From: Streptomyces sp. NBC_00234
GTDB taxonomy: Bacteria; Actinomycetota; Actinomycetes; Streptomycetales; Streptomycetaceae
Length of the DNA stretch: 64,000 nucleotides
Assembly: GCF_036195325.1 (NCBI RefSeq)
Contig: NZ_CP108101.1
Coordinates: forward strand, 558,001 to 622,000
Direction: 5' to 3'
The notes beneath the pieces were generated by a model. That model was not told the DNA's origin and ran no database searches. It saw nothing but the letters and a program-made list of their open reading frames with translations. Below are positions 35,576 to 44,178 of the stretch, in pieces (positions within the stretch are counted from its first letter, which is position 1; every line of letters starts with the position of its first letter). The position numbers and the translations under genes were made by a program.

Positions 35576-36436
35576 ATGCCGTCGACCGCCCTGAGGATCG
35601 CGCTGACCGCGACCGTCGGAGCCTCGCTCTGCGCCATATCCCCCTCCAGTCCCCCGGCGGACCGGAAGTCCGCGGCCCCGGCGCCCGCCGCGGGCCGGGC
35701 GGGCTGCCCCGTCGTCGACGTGCTGGTGGCCTACACACCCAAGGCCGCCGCCCACGTCGGCGGACAGCATCGCGTGTCCGCGTCCGCACAACAGATCGCC
35801 GCCCGGATGAACCGCTCGCTCAAGCAGAGCGGGGTCTGCGGCTCGATCCGGATCACGCACGCCTACACGGCGACGGGGTACGACGGCTCGGAGGACTTCG
35901 CCCCGGCACACCAACGGCTGAAGGACAAGGACGATCCGACGCTCGGCGGGCCGGCGCACCGCATGCGCGAACAGCACGCGGCGGATCTGGTCGCCGTCAT
36001 CGTGAACCGGCGGGAGAAGGGCGGGGGCATCGCGGACTACACGGCCACGCTCGGCGAGTCCTCCAGCGAGTTCGCCTACTCGGTCTCCGACGTCCAGGGA
36101 ATCGCACTGGACTCGGTCAGTCACGAGATCGGGCACAACCTGGGCCTCGCCCACGACCGGACGACGATGGCCACCGATCCGGAGGGGGCGATGAAGGTCA
36201 GCGAGGACCGGCCGTACAACACGGGCTGGATCACCCCGGACCGCAAGTACTACACGATCATGGCGTACGGGTCCTCGTGCGGTGACTGCACCGGGGTCGG
36301 GCAGTTCTCCAACCCGGACAGGAACTGGCGCGGACAGCCCCTGGGCGACGCGTCAAACGACAGTGCGCGGGCGCTTCGCGAGACGCTGCCCGTGGTCGCC
36401 CGCTACCGCGCCTCCCCCGGCCCGTTCGGCCGGTAG
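35576..36436 (+). CDS. Secreted zinc metalloprotease (metzincin, reprolysin-like)
   Basis: 286 residues. The zinc site HEIGHNLGLAHD is the full metzincin pattern, followed 32 residues later by the Met-turn YTIMAYGSS. The N-terminus is a plausible Sec signal (TALRIALTATVGASLCAIS). Mature sequence begins with CPVVDVLVAYTPKAA, a pattern of secreted peptidases of this type. Five further cysteines suggest disulfides. The ATG at 35576 has AAGGGA upstream; an in-frame GTG at 35555 is less likely. It should degrade extracellular protein. It is transcribed convergently with the cupin gene. Confidence 0.88.
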   Translation: MPSTALRIALTATVGASLCAISPSSPPADRKSAAPAPAAGRAGCPVVDVLVAYTPKAAAHVGGQHRVSASAQQIAARMNRSLKQSGVCGSIRITHAYTATGYDGSEDFAPAHQRLKDKDDPTLGGPAHRMREQHAADLVAVIVNRREKGGGIADYTATLGESSSEFAYSVSDVQGIALDSVSHEIGHNLGLAHDRTTMATDPEGAMKVSEDRPYNTGWITPDRKYYTIMAYGSSCGDCTGVGQFSNPDRNWRGQPLGDASNDSARALRETLPVVARYRASPGPFGR

Positions 36437-36464
36437 GGGGCTCCGCACCGCCGCGGGGGCGGGA

Positions 36465-36782
36465 TCAGTCGTTCACCGCGGTGAGCAGCACCACGGCGTC
36501 CTCCAGGGCGAGCAGTCCGTGCCGCTCCTGGGGGATCGGGTGCAGCGCTCCGGCGGCGAGCTCCACGTCTCCGGAGGCGGCGGTGAGGCGGACCGCGCCG
36601 CGCAGCACCTGGAGGGACGCCGCGGGCGGTGCGTTGTGTTCGTCGAGGGCCGACCCGCCGGTGAGGGCGATGACCGTCTGCCGCAGGGTGTCCTCGTGCA
36701 GCAGGAGGTGGGCGCTGCGGCCGTGCGCGGAGGTACGGGCCGTGGCCAGGTGCTCGACGGCGAGGGCGTTCAGATCGTCCAT
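36465..36782 (-). CDS. Small cupin-domain protein
   Basis: 105 residues. A single cupin barrel is suggested by LDEHNAPPAASLQVLRGAV (motif 1 with His) and PQERHGLLALEDA (motif 2 with His). It follows rppA on the same strand, but a 17-bp terminator stem lies between. In some streptomycetes a cupin monooxygenase (MomA type) next to rppA oxidises tetrahydroxynaphthalene to flaviolin. This protein could be that, or one of the many generic small cupins of the genus; the sequence does not decide. Confidence 0.75.
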   Translation of the reverse strand: MDDLNALAVEHLATARTSAHGRSAHLLLHEDTLRQTVIALTGGSALDEHNAPPAASLQVLRGAVRLTAASGDVELAAGALHPIPQERHGLLALEDAVVLLTAVND

Positions 36783-36795
36783 ATTCCCACTGTGC

Positions 36796-36839
36796 CACGA
36801 GGCCGGGCCGCGTGTTCTGCCGCGCGGCCCGGCCTCGTG
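36796..36839 (-). terminator. Strong terminator of the P450-rppA operon
   Basis: CACGAGGCCGGGCCGCG (36796-36812) pairs perfectly with 36823-36839 (17 bp, 10-nt loop), 8 nt past the rppA stop. Confidence 0.88.
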
Positions 36840-36846
36840 CGTCGCG

Positions 36847-37953
36847 TCAGAGTCCGGCGGCCAGTGACAGGTCCGCCAGGTCGGCGTCCGCCGCGTCCGC
36901 CAGGCTGGTCCCGACCCACCGTCCCAGTGCCGTCTCGGCGGTGATGCCTGGGCCGAAGCCCGCGATGAGCCCCTGACCGAGCTCCGCCACGCCGCCGTCG
37001 TCGAACAGCCTGGCCAACGCGTCGAAGACCACGGAGCTGGCGATATTGCCCCGCTCCGTGAGCGTCGCCCGGCTGTAGCGGAACATCTCCGGTGGGAGAT
37101 CCAGGTAGTGGCAGAGATCGTCGAGAATGCGCGGCCCGCCTGCGTGCACGATGAAGAAGTCCATGGCAGGCACGGTCCAGCCGTGCTTGTCGACCAGATC
37201 CTGCAGCACCGGGGCGAGCATTTCCATGGTGCCGGGCACCCGCTTGTCGAGCAGGAAGTGGAATCCCGTGTCGCGTACCGCGTAGGAGATCCAGTCCTCC
37301 GTGCCCGGCACCAGATGGGAGCCGTTGCGCTCCAGACTCATCCCGGTGCCGCCCTGACCGCGCACGACGGCCGAGGAGATCGCGTCGCCGAAGAGCCCGT
37401 TGGAGAGCAGTGAGCCGACTCCGATGTCGGTCGGCTGGTAACAGAGGGAACAGAACTCGCAGGACACGATGAGGACGTTGGCGTCCGGGTACGCCGTGCA
37501 GAAGTCATGGGCCCGGTTGATCGCCGCCCCTCCGGCCGCGCACCCGAGCTGGGCGATCGGGAGCTGTCGCGTCTCGGCGCGGAAGCCCATCGTGTTGATC
37601 AGCCAGGCGGTGAGCGAGGGCATCATGAAGCCTGTGCAGGACACATAGACGATCATGTCGATCTCGGCCGGTTCCACTTCGGCGTACGCGAGGGCCTGCC
37701 GTACGACCTCCGGTACCCGGGTCTTGGCCTCGGCCTCGTACAGCCTGTTGCGCACCTCGAAGCCGGGGTGGCGCAGTGTCTCCTCGATCGGCTGGACGAT
37801 GTGCCGGGTCTGCACACCGGTGTTCTGGATGAGCCTCAGCACCAGCTCGCGCTGCGGGTGGTCGGCGTGGGTCTCCCGGGCCAGGTCCAGGGTCTGCTGC
37901 ATCGTGATGACGTTCTCGGGCACAGCGATGGCCGGTCGGCACAGGGTCGCCAT
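36847..37953 (-). CDS. rppA: 1,3,6,8-tetrahydroxynaphthalene synthase, type III polyketide synthase
   Basis: 368 residues beginning ATLCRPAIAVPENVITM, almost identical to known RppA. The catalytic triad falls at the family numbers: Cys138 (QLGCAAGGAA), His270 (FFIVHAGGPR) and Asn303 (ERGNIASSV). It condenses five malonyl-CoA units into 1,3,6,8-tetrahydroxynaphthalene, precursor of flaviolin and brown HPQ-type pigment. The ATG at 37953 has GAGGAG 6 nt upstream. It lies 34 bp after the P450 gene in the same operon and is closed by a 17-bp terminator stem. P450 first, synthase second is the reverse of the order I recall from S. griseus. Confidence 0.97.
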   Translation of the reverse strand: MATLCRPAIAVPENVITMQQTLDLARETHADHPQRELVLRLIQNTGVQTRHIVQPIEETLRHPGFEVRNRLYEAEAKTRVPEVVRQALAYAEVEPAEIDMIVYVSCTGFMMPSLTAWLINTMGFRAETRQLPIAQLGCAAGGAAINRAHDFCTAYPDANVLIVSCEFCSLCYQPTDIGVGSLLSNGLFGDAISSAVVRGQGGTGMSLERNGSHLVPGTEDWISYAVRDTGFHFLLDKRVPGTMEMLAPVLQDLVDKHGWTVPAMDFFIVHAGGPRILDDLCHYLDLPPEMFRYSRATLTERGNIASSVVFDALARLFDDGGVAELGQGLIAGFGPGITAETALGRWVGTSLADAADADLADLSLAAGL

Positions 37954-37987
37954 GGATTCTCCTCGTTCTCGGATGCGGAGGCTCTCG

Positions 37988-39193
37988 TCACCAGGTGACG
38001 GGCAGTGCGAGGGGGTAACGCCAGATGGACGTGGTGTTCCAGCGGATTTCCTCCGGCGGAACGTCGAGGCGCAGGGCCGGGAAGCGTGCGAGCAGCGATG
38101 TGAAAGCCACCTCCAGTTCCATCGTGGCCAGCGGCGCACCCAGACAGTGGTGCGCGCCCCAGCCGAAGGTCATGTGGGGGATGGACGGCCTGTCCGGGTC
38201 CAGCTCGTCCGGACGTTCGAACTTGAGGCCGTCCCGGTTGGCGGTGAGGTAGGAGACGTGGACGACGTCGCCGGCCCGGATCGGGACGCCGCTGAGCTCG
38301 ACGTCCTCCAGGGCGATGCGCGGGATGCCGACGCCCTTGCGGAAGGGGATGTACCGCAGCAGTTCCTCGATCGTGCGGGGCAGCCGGTCCGGCGCGGCCC
38401 TCAGCGACTCCAGGAGCGCCGGCCGGGTGAGCAGCGTGTAGGCGATGTTGCCGAGCTGGTACGTCGTGGTGTCCTGGCCGGTGATGAGCAGCACCATGGC
38501 CATGACGGCCAGCTCCTGGTCGTCGAGGAGTTCCTCGCCGTCCCGGGCCGTGGCGAGCGTGCTGATCAGGTCCTCGCCGGGCGAGCGGCGCCGCTCCGCC
38601 GTCAGTTCGGTGAAGTAGGACCGCAGTTCGGCCTTGGCGCGGACCGCGTTCTCACGGCCCGCCGCGCCCATGTTCATCATGGTCAGCGCATGGGCGCGCA
38701 GCCAGGGGCGGTCCGCCTCGGGGATGTCGAGTGCTTCGCAGATGGTGATCAGCGGAAGCGGCGCGGAGACGCGTGCCACGAAGTCGGACGGGTTGCCGTC
38801 CTTCTCCATCTCGTCCAGGAGCTGGTCGACGATGCCCTGGGTCCGGGCGCGCATGTGGTCCACCCGGCGCGGGGTGAAGCTCTTCGCCACCAGGCTGCGC
38901 AGCCGGCTGCTGGCCGGTGGGTCCATCAGGTTGATGGACTCGGCCTGCACGATGGGTTCCGGGGTCATCCGCGGGAAGTCCCTGCCGAGTACGGCGCTGC
39001 GGCTGAAGCGCCGGTCGGTGGTGACGGTGCGGACGTCCTCGTAACGGGTGACGAGCCATGCCTCGCCCTCTCCGTACGGCATACGGATACGGGCCACGGG
39101 CTCTTCGGTGAGCAATTCCCTGAGTTGAGGGTCGAAGTCGAGCTGTTGCGCGTAGTCGAAGGGGCAGCTGCGCACAGTTTCCGTGTTCTCCAC
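37988..39193 (-). CDS. Cytochrome P450 of the THN pigment pathway (CYP158/P450mel-like)
   Basis: 401 residues from a GTG at 39193 with GGGAG upstream. The heme ligand is Cys350 in FGWGAHHCLGAP, the K-helix ExxR is EELLR, and the I-helix reads LLITGQDTTTYQ. Acting with RppA, such P450s couple flaviolin or tetrahydroxynaphthalene oxidatively to dimers (biflaviolin, hexahydroxyperylenequinone) that polymerise to pigment. It is the first gene of the operon, and its promoter lies in 39194-39459. It needs ferredoxin partners, which are not nearby. Membership in CYP158 is inferred from the rppA neighbour and overall look. Confidence 0.9.
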   Translation of the reverse strand: MENTETVRSCPFDYAQQLDFDPQLRELLTEEPVARIRMPYGEGEAWLVTRYEDVRTVTTDRRFSRSAVLGRDFPRMTPEPIVQAESINLMDPPASSRLRSLVAKSFTPRRVDHMRARTQGIVDQLLDEMEKDGNPSDFVARVSAPLPLITICEALDIPEADRPWLRAHALTMMNMGAAGRENAVRAKAELRSYFTELTAERRRSPGEDLISTLATARDGEELLDDQELAVMAMVLLITGQDTTTYQLGNIAYTLLTRPALLESLRAAPDRLPRTIEELLRYIPFRKGVGIPRIALEDVELSGVPIRAGDVVHVSYLTANRDGLKFERPDELDPDRPSIPHMTFGWGAHHCLGAPLATMELEVAFTSLLARFPALRLDVPPEEIRWNTTSIWRYPLALPVTW

Positions 39194-39459
39194 CGAGGTT
39201 CTCCCAAGGACCGGTCAGGGAATTCAGGGATGCCCGCTCCGGGGCCGGGAGCGGACCTCCCGTGTGTCCCCGGTCACGCAGAGAAACATGTCACTCACAC
39301 TCAGTAATCAGCCGATCAGAGGGTGATCATGAGGAACAGCGGGGCCGATGGGCCGAGCGGCCCCTACACACACGGATGAACTTCTGCTCCTCGACCCCCT
39401 TACCGGGTACAGCACCAGGAACAAAGCACCAGGCCACCAGACCCGGACGAGGCGCGCTC
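39194..39459. promoter_or_regulatory. Divergent region, P450-rppA and DyP promoters
   Basis: 266 bp between divergent starts. A short inverted repeat GATCA-N5-TGATC (39314-39328) lies in the middle and could bind a shared regulator. I see no clear -35/-10 pair. Confidence 0.4.
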
Positions 39460-40752
39460 ATGGCTGACATCGACGACCGAGGAACCCAACGGCCCCCTCT
39501 CCGGCGGGGGCGCCGGACCTTCATCGTGGGAGCCGCCGGCCTGGCCGGCCTCACGGCGTCGCCCCCGCGCGCCGCCGCCCTCGCCGCCGGCGCCACGGAT
39601 GCCGTCGGCCCGCCGGAGAGGGCCGGAACGACCCCTGCGGACGGTTCACCGGAGAGGGGTGGCGCCGCCGCCGCGGGCCGCATCCCGTTCCACGGTCGGC
39701 ACCAGGCGGGCATCCTCACTCCGCAGCAGCCGTTCGCCGCGTTCGTCGCCTATGACGTGCGCTGCGAGAGCCGGAAGGATCTGGCCACCCTCCTCCAGAA
39801 GCTGACCCGGCGGGCCAGGGCCCTCACCGCCGGCCTCACTCCGGCCGACCCGGCCGTGGCCGCCGTCAAGGGCCCGCAGGACCGCCTCACCATCACCGTC
39901 GGCGTGGGGGCCTCGCTGTTCGACGAACGCTTCGGGCTGGCATCGAGGAAGCCGGCGGGCCTGGACCCGATGCCCGCGTTCCGGGACGACCGGCTCGACG
40001 AGGCGTCCTGCCACGGCGACCTGTCCGTGCAGATCTGCGCGCAGCATCCCGACGCGGTCCTGCACGTGATCCGGGACCTGGCGCGCGAGACGCACGGGAT
40101 GCTGCGCACCCGGTGGCGGGTCGACGGCTTCCTCAATCCTCCCCGGCCCGCGGGCGCCCCCCGTACGTTCATCGGCTTCAAGGACGGGATCGCCCACCCC
40201 GACCTCCGCTCGTCGCGCGCCGCGGACCGGCTCCTGTGGCTCGGCGCGTCGGCGGGCGGCCCGGCCTGGACCCGGAACGGCTGCTTCCAGGTACTCCGGA
40301 CCATCCGGCTGCACGCGGAGGCCTGGGACAAGGTGCCCACGCGGGAGCAGGAGAGGATCCTCGGCCGCAACAAGGCCACCGGCGCCCCCCTGACCGGCCG
40401 GAAGGAATCGGACCTGCCCGCCTACGAGGCGGACCCGGACGGCCTGCGGATTCCGCTCGACTCCCACATCCGGCTGGCGAACCCGCGTACGCCGGAGACC
40501 GCCGACTCACAGATCCTGCGCCGCAGTTACAACGTCGACCGGGGTCTCGCGCCGGACGGCACGCTCGATCTGGGCCTGCTCTTCTGCTGCTACCAACAGG
40601 ACATCGTCCGGCAGTTCGCGGCGGTGCAGAAGCGCCTGGAGGGGGAGCGGTTCGCGGACTTCACCACCACCACGGGCGGCGGGTACTTCTTCACCCTGCC
40701 CGGGATCAGGGACCGCGAGGACTGGTTCGCCTCGGGGCTGCTCAGCGCATAA
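39460..40752 (+). CDS. Tat-exported DyP-type heme peroxidase
   Basis: 430 residues from the ATG at 39460 with GAGG upstream; the earlier open frame has no family match. The N-terminus has a twin-arginine signal (RRGRRTFIVGAAGLAGLT), so the folded, heme-loaded enzyme would be exported. The DyP signature GxxDG is GFKDG with catalytic Asp242, the proximal heme region is HIRLANPR, and the distal Arg region is ILRRSYNV. DyPs oxidise dyes, phenols and lignin-like compounds with H2O2. Some EfeB relatives work in iron uptake, but no efeO or efeU gene is adjacent. It is divergent from the P450-rppA operon, so a role in pigment polymerisation outside the cell is a guess. Confidence 0.9.
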   Translation: MADIDDRGTQRPPLRRGRRTFIVGAAGLAGLTASPPRAAALAAGATDAVGPPERAGTTPADGSPERGGAAAAGRIPFHGRHQAGILTPQQPFAAFVAYDVRCESRKDLATLLQKLTRRARALTAGLTPADPAVAAVKGPQDRLTITVGVGASLFDERFGLASRKPAGLDPMPAFRDDRLDEASCHGDLSVQICAQHPDAVLHVIRDLARETHGMLRTRWRVDGFLNPPRPAGAPRTFIGFKDGIAHPDLRSSRAADRLLWLGASAGGPAWTRNGCFQVLRTIRLHAEAWDKVPTREQERILGRNKATGAPLTGRKESDLPAYEADPDGLRIPLDSHIRLANPRTPETADSQILRRSYNVDRGLAPDGTLDLGLLFCCYQQDIVRQFAAVQKRLEGERFADFTTTTGGGYFFTLPGIRDREDWFASGLLSA

Positions 40753-40760
40753 CACCCCCA

Positions 40761-40772
40761 TGAAAGGTTTCA
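40761..40772. promoter_or_regulatory. Palindrome TGAAAGGTTTCA
   Basis: Five-base arms TGAAA/TTTCA around GG, 30 bp upstream of the rhamnosidase -35 element and 8 bp past the DyP stop. It could be a second operator for GH78; as a terminator stem it would be too short. Confidence 0.35.
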
Positions 40773-40801
40773 ACCCCGCCCTTCAGTTTCGCCTCATTCT
40801 C

Positions 40802-40849
40802 TTGACACACCCCATCCGCAACTCTAGCTTCACCGCGTGAATCGATTCA
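40802..40849 (+). promoter_or_regulatory. Housekeeping promoter and LacI-type operator of the rhamnosidase
   Basis: TTGACA (40802-40807), 17 bp, TAGCTT (40825-40830) is a near-perfect vegetative (HrdB-type) promoter. Immediately downstream, overlapping the expected transcription start, is the perfect palindrome TGAATCGATTCA (40838-40849) with the central CG typical of LacI-family sites. A repressor bound there would block initiation. No lacI gene lies beside the rhamnosidase, so the regulator is elsewhere. Confidence 0.78.
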
Positions 40850-40877
40850 TCGTCGAGTCGCACATCGGAGCCGCGCT

Positions 40878-43800
40878 GTGATCAGCAGAAGACGACTGCT
40901 CAGCACCACCGCAAGCACCGCCCTCGGAACCGCACTGGCCGCCTCGTCCGTTCCCGGAGCCCGCGCTTCCGAACGGGGAACAGCCGGCGCGGAAGCGGTG
41001 CGGGTCACCGAGCCGAGCGTGGAGTACGTACGCCACCCACTGGGCCTCGACACCCCGCATCCCAGGTTCAGTTGGCCACTGGCGTCGGACCGCCCCGGCC
41101 GGCTGCAGAGCGCGTACCGGTTACGGGTGGCCCGCAGTGTCCAGCGCCTCACCTCCCCCGACGTCTGGGACAGCGGGAAGATCGCGTCGGACCAGTCGGT
41201 CCTGGTGCCCTACGCGGGTCCCGCGCTCACGTCCCGTACGCGCTACTACTGGTCGGTCCGCGTCTGGGACGACGAGGGCAGGGGCTCCGAGTGGAGTGAG
41301 CCGTCCTGGTGGGAGACCGGGCTGCTGGACGCCTCGGACTGGTCCGCGCGGTGGATCGGCGGGCCGGCCGCGCTCATCGGCACCCCGGCGCTGGACGGCG
41401 CCTCCTGGATCTGGTTCCCCGAGGGAGATCCGGCCACCAGCGCACCGGCTGCCACGCGTTGGTTCCGCGGCCGGGTGGATGTTCCGTCGGGCGTCACGCG
41501 CGCCCGGCTCGTCATGACGGCGGACGACGGCTTCACGCTCTGGGTGGACGGCCGCGAGGTGGCCCGCACCGAGCCCGACAGCGCGGAGGACAACTGGCGC
41601 CGCCCCGTCCTGAGCGATGTCACCGCCGAACTCGGCCCCGGCGCCCATGTGATCGCCGTGTCCGCGACCAACGCCACGACGGGACCGGCCGGACTGCTCG
41701 GTGTGCTGGAACTGACCACCGCCGACGGCGTGCGGACCGTCGCCACCGGCGCCGACTGGAAGGCGGCCGACCGGGAACCGGACGCGCAGTGGCGGTCCCC
41801 CGGCTTCGACGACGCCGCGTGGCCTGCCGCCAAGGTCCTCGCACCGTGGGGCTCCGGCCCCTGGGGCAGGGTCCAGGTGACGCATTCCCCCGCCGTCCAG
41901 CTGCGCCAGGAATTCCGGCTGGGCCGCAAGGAGGTCGCGCGGGCCCGGCTGTACGCGACCGCGCTCGGCCTGTACGAGGTGTTCCTCAACGGCAGGAGGG
42001 TCGGCGAGGACCGGCTCGCACCGGGCTGGACCGACTACGACAAGCGTGTCCAGTACCAGACGTACGACGTGACCGGCCTGCTCTCCACCACGGGCGCCAA
42101 CGCGCTGGGAGCGACGCTCGCGACGGGCTGGTACGCCGGGAACATCGGGTGGTTCGGACCGCACCAGTACGGAGAACAGCCCGCCCTGCTGGCCCAGTTG
42201 GAGGTCACCTACACCGACGGCTCGACGGAGCGCGTGGTCTCGGGTGCCGACTGGCGTACGGCGACCGGACCGGTGACGGCCGCCGATCTGATGTCGGGCG
42301 AGGAGTACGACGCCCGGCTGGAGACCGAGGGGTGGACGCGCCCCGGCTTCGACGCGTCGGGGTGGACGGCGGCCGACACGGTCGAGGACGTGTCCGTCCC
42401 GCTCGTCGCGGGCGTGGACGGCCCCTCACGCGTCGCGCGGGAACTGACCGCCCGCGAGGTGACCGAACCAGAGCCCGGCGTCTTCGTCTTCGACCTCGGA
42501 CAGAACATGGTGGGCACGGTCCGGCTCTCGGTCTCCGGCCCGGCCGGAACGGCCGTACGGCTGCGGCACGCGGAGGTCCTCAACCCGGACGGGACGCTCT
42601 ACACCACCAATCTGCGCACCGCCCGCGCCACGGACACGTACACCCTCAAGGGAGGCGGCCCCGAGACCTACGAGCCGCGCTTCACCTTCCACGGCTTCCG
42701 CTACGTCGAGGTGACGGGCTGGCCCGGCAGGCCGCCGCTCGACGCGGTCGTGGGACGCGTCATCCACACCTCCGCGCCGTTCACCATGGACTTCGCGACC
42801 GACGTTCCCCTGCTCAACCAGCTGCACAGGAACATCACCTGGGGGCAGCGGGGGAACTTCCTCTCGATCCCCACGGACACCCCCGCACGGGACGAACGGC
42901 TCGGCTGGACCGGTGACATCAACGTCTTCGCTCCCACCGCCGCGTACACGATGGAGTCGGCGCGCTTCCTCACCAAGTGGCTCTGGGATCTGCGCGACGG
43001 ACAGGCCGAGGACGGGGCCTTCACGGACGTGGCGCCCTACATCGGCCCGGTCGGCAAGGGCGTGGCGGGCTGGGGCGACGCCGGTGTCACCGTGCCGTGG
43101 GCGCTGTACCAGGCGTACGGCGACGTCAGGGTGCTGGAGCAGTCCTGGGCCTCGATGCTGAAGTGGCTGGACTACCTCAGGGCGCACAGCAGCGGGCTGC
43201 TGCGCCCCGCCGAGGGGTACGGCGACTGGCTCAACATCGAGGACGAGACCCCCAAGGACGTCATCGGAACGGCCTACTTCGCCCACAGCGCCGATCTCGT
43301 CGCCAGGACGGCGGAGGCGCTGGGCAAGGACCCGGCACCGTACCGGACCCTGTTCGGCCAGGTGCGCGAGGCGTTCCGCTCGGCGTACGTCTCCGCCGAC
43401 GGGCGGGTGAAGGGAGACACCCAGACGGCGTACGTGCTGGCCCTGTCCATGAACCTGCTGGCCGGGAACGAGCGGGGGCCGGCGGCGAGCCGTCTCGTCG
43501 CCCTCATCGAGGCGAAGGACTGGCATCTGACGACCGGCTTCCTCGGTACGCCCCGGCTGCTGCCCGTCCTGACCGAGACCGGCCACACGGACGTCGCGTA
43601 CCGGCTGCTGCTCCAGCGGACGTTCCCGAGCTGGGGCTACCAGATCGACCGGGGTGCCACCACGATGTGGGAGCGCTGGGACTCCATCCGGCCGGACGGC
43701 AGCTTCCAGGACGCCGGGATGAACTCCTTCAACCACTACGCGTACGGCTCGGTGGGTGAGTGGATGTACGCGAACATCGCGGGCATCGCCCCCGGCGGCC

Positions 43801-44081
43801 CCGGGTTCCGGAAGGTAATCGTCCGGCCGCGTCCGGGCGGCGGGGTCACCGAGGCGCAGGGCCGGTACGACTCGCAGTACGGACCGGTCGTCACCCACTG
43901 GAGGACGGGGGCCGACGGCTTCCGGCTCAGCCTGTCCCTGCCCGCCAACACCACGGCCGAGGTGTGGGTGCCGGACTCCGGAGGCGCGGAGGTCGTCCAC
44001 GGTTCCGCGCGGTTGCTGCGGAGGGAGGACGGCTGCGCCGTCTACACCGCCGGGTCGGGTACGCAGCGGTTCGCCGCCTGA
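40878..44081 (+). CDS. Secreted GH78 alpha-L-rhamnosidase
   Basis: 1,067 residues from a GTG at 40878 (GGAG upstream). A Tat-type signal is visible (ISRRRLLSTTASTALGTAL, then an ARA-S cleavage area). Domain order: an FnIII-like N-terminal part (VEYVRHPLGLDTPHPRFSWP), a beta-sandwich near 150-290, the GH78 N-domain, the alpha/alpha barrel and a C-terminal beta-domain. The catalytic region holds Glu673 in RDERLGWTGD and Glu932 in TMWERWDS, placed as in known rhamnosidases. It releases L-rhamnose from plant glycosides or pectin-like polymers. Leu82 is a TTA codon (41121-41123), the only one I found in the recognised genes, so translation needs the bldA tRNA. Confidence 0.92.
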   Translation: MISRRRLLSTTASTALGTALAASSVPGARASERGTAGAEAVRVTEPSVEYVRHPLGLDTPHPRFSWPLASDRPGRLQSAYRLRVARSVQRLTSPDVWDSGKIASDQSVLVPYAGPALTSRTRYYWSVRVWDDEGRGSEWSEPSWWETGLLDASDWSARWIGGPAALIGTPALDGASWIWFPEGDPATSAPAATRWFRGRVDVPSGVTRARLVMTADDGFTLWVDGREVARTEPDSAEDNWRRPVLSDVTAELGPGAHVIAVSATNATTGPAGLLGVLELTTADGVRTVATGADWKAADREPDAQWRSPGFDDAAWPAAKVLAPWGSGPWGRVQVTHSPAVQLRQEFRLGRKEVARARLYATALGLYEVFLNGRRVGEDRLAPGWTDYDKRVQYQTYDVTGLLSTTGANALGATLATGWYAGNIGWFGPHQYGEQPALLAQLEVTYTDGSTERVVSGADWRTATGPVTAADLMSGEEYDARLETEGWTRPGFDASGWTAADTVEDVSVPLVAGVDGPSRVARELTAREVTEPEPGVFVFDLGQNMVGTVRLSVSGPAGTAVRLRHAEVLNPDGTLYTTNLRTARATDTYTLKGGGPETYEPRFTFHGFRYVEVTGWPGRPPLDAVVGRVIHTSAPFTMDFATDVPLLNQLHRNITWGQRGNFLSIPTDTPARDERLGWTGDINVFAPTAAYTMESARFLTKWLWDLRDGQAEDGAFTDVAPYIGPVGKGVAGWGDAGVTVPWALYQAYGDVRVLEQSWASMLKWLDYLRAHSSGLLRPAEGYGDWLNIEDETPKDVIGTAYFAHSADLVARTAEALGKDPAPYRTLFGQVREAFRSAYVSADGRVKGDTQTAYVLALSMNLLAGNERGPAASRLVALIEAKDWHLTTGFLGTPRLLPVLTETGHTDVAYRLLLQRTFPSWGYQIDRGATTMWERWDSIRPDGSFQDAGMNSFNHYAYGSVGEWMYANIAGIAPGGPGFRKVIVRPRPGGGVTEAQGRYDSQYGPVVTHWRTGADGFRLSLSLPANTTAEVWVPDSGGAEVVHGSARLLRREDGCAVYTAGSGTQRFAA

Positions 44082-44094
44082 CACGCGGGCGAAG

Positions 44095-44131
44095 GGCGCC
44101 CATCAGGACAGCAACTGTCCTGATGGGCGCC
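44095..44131 (+). terminator. Terminator of the rhamnosidase gene
   Basis: GGCGCCCATCAGGACAG (44095-44111) pairs perfectly with 44115-44131, a 17-bp stem with a CAA loop. Confidence 0.9.
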
Positions 44132-44178
44132 TAGCGTGTCCTGTGACGGCGACACCTCGGTCCCCCAGGAGGCGGCAC

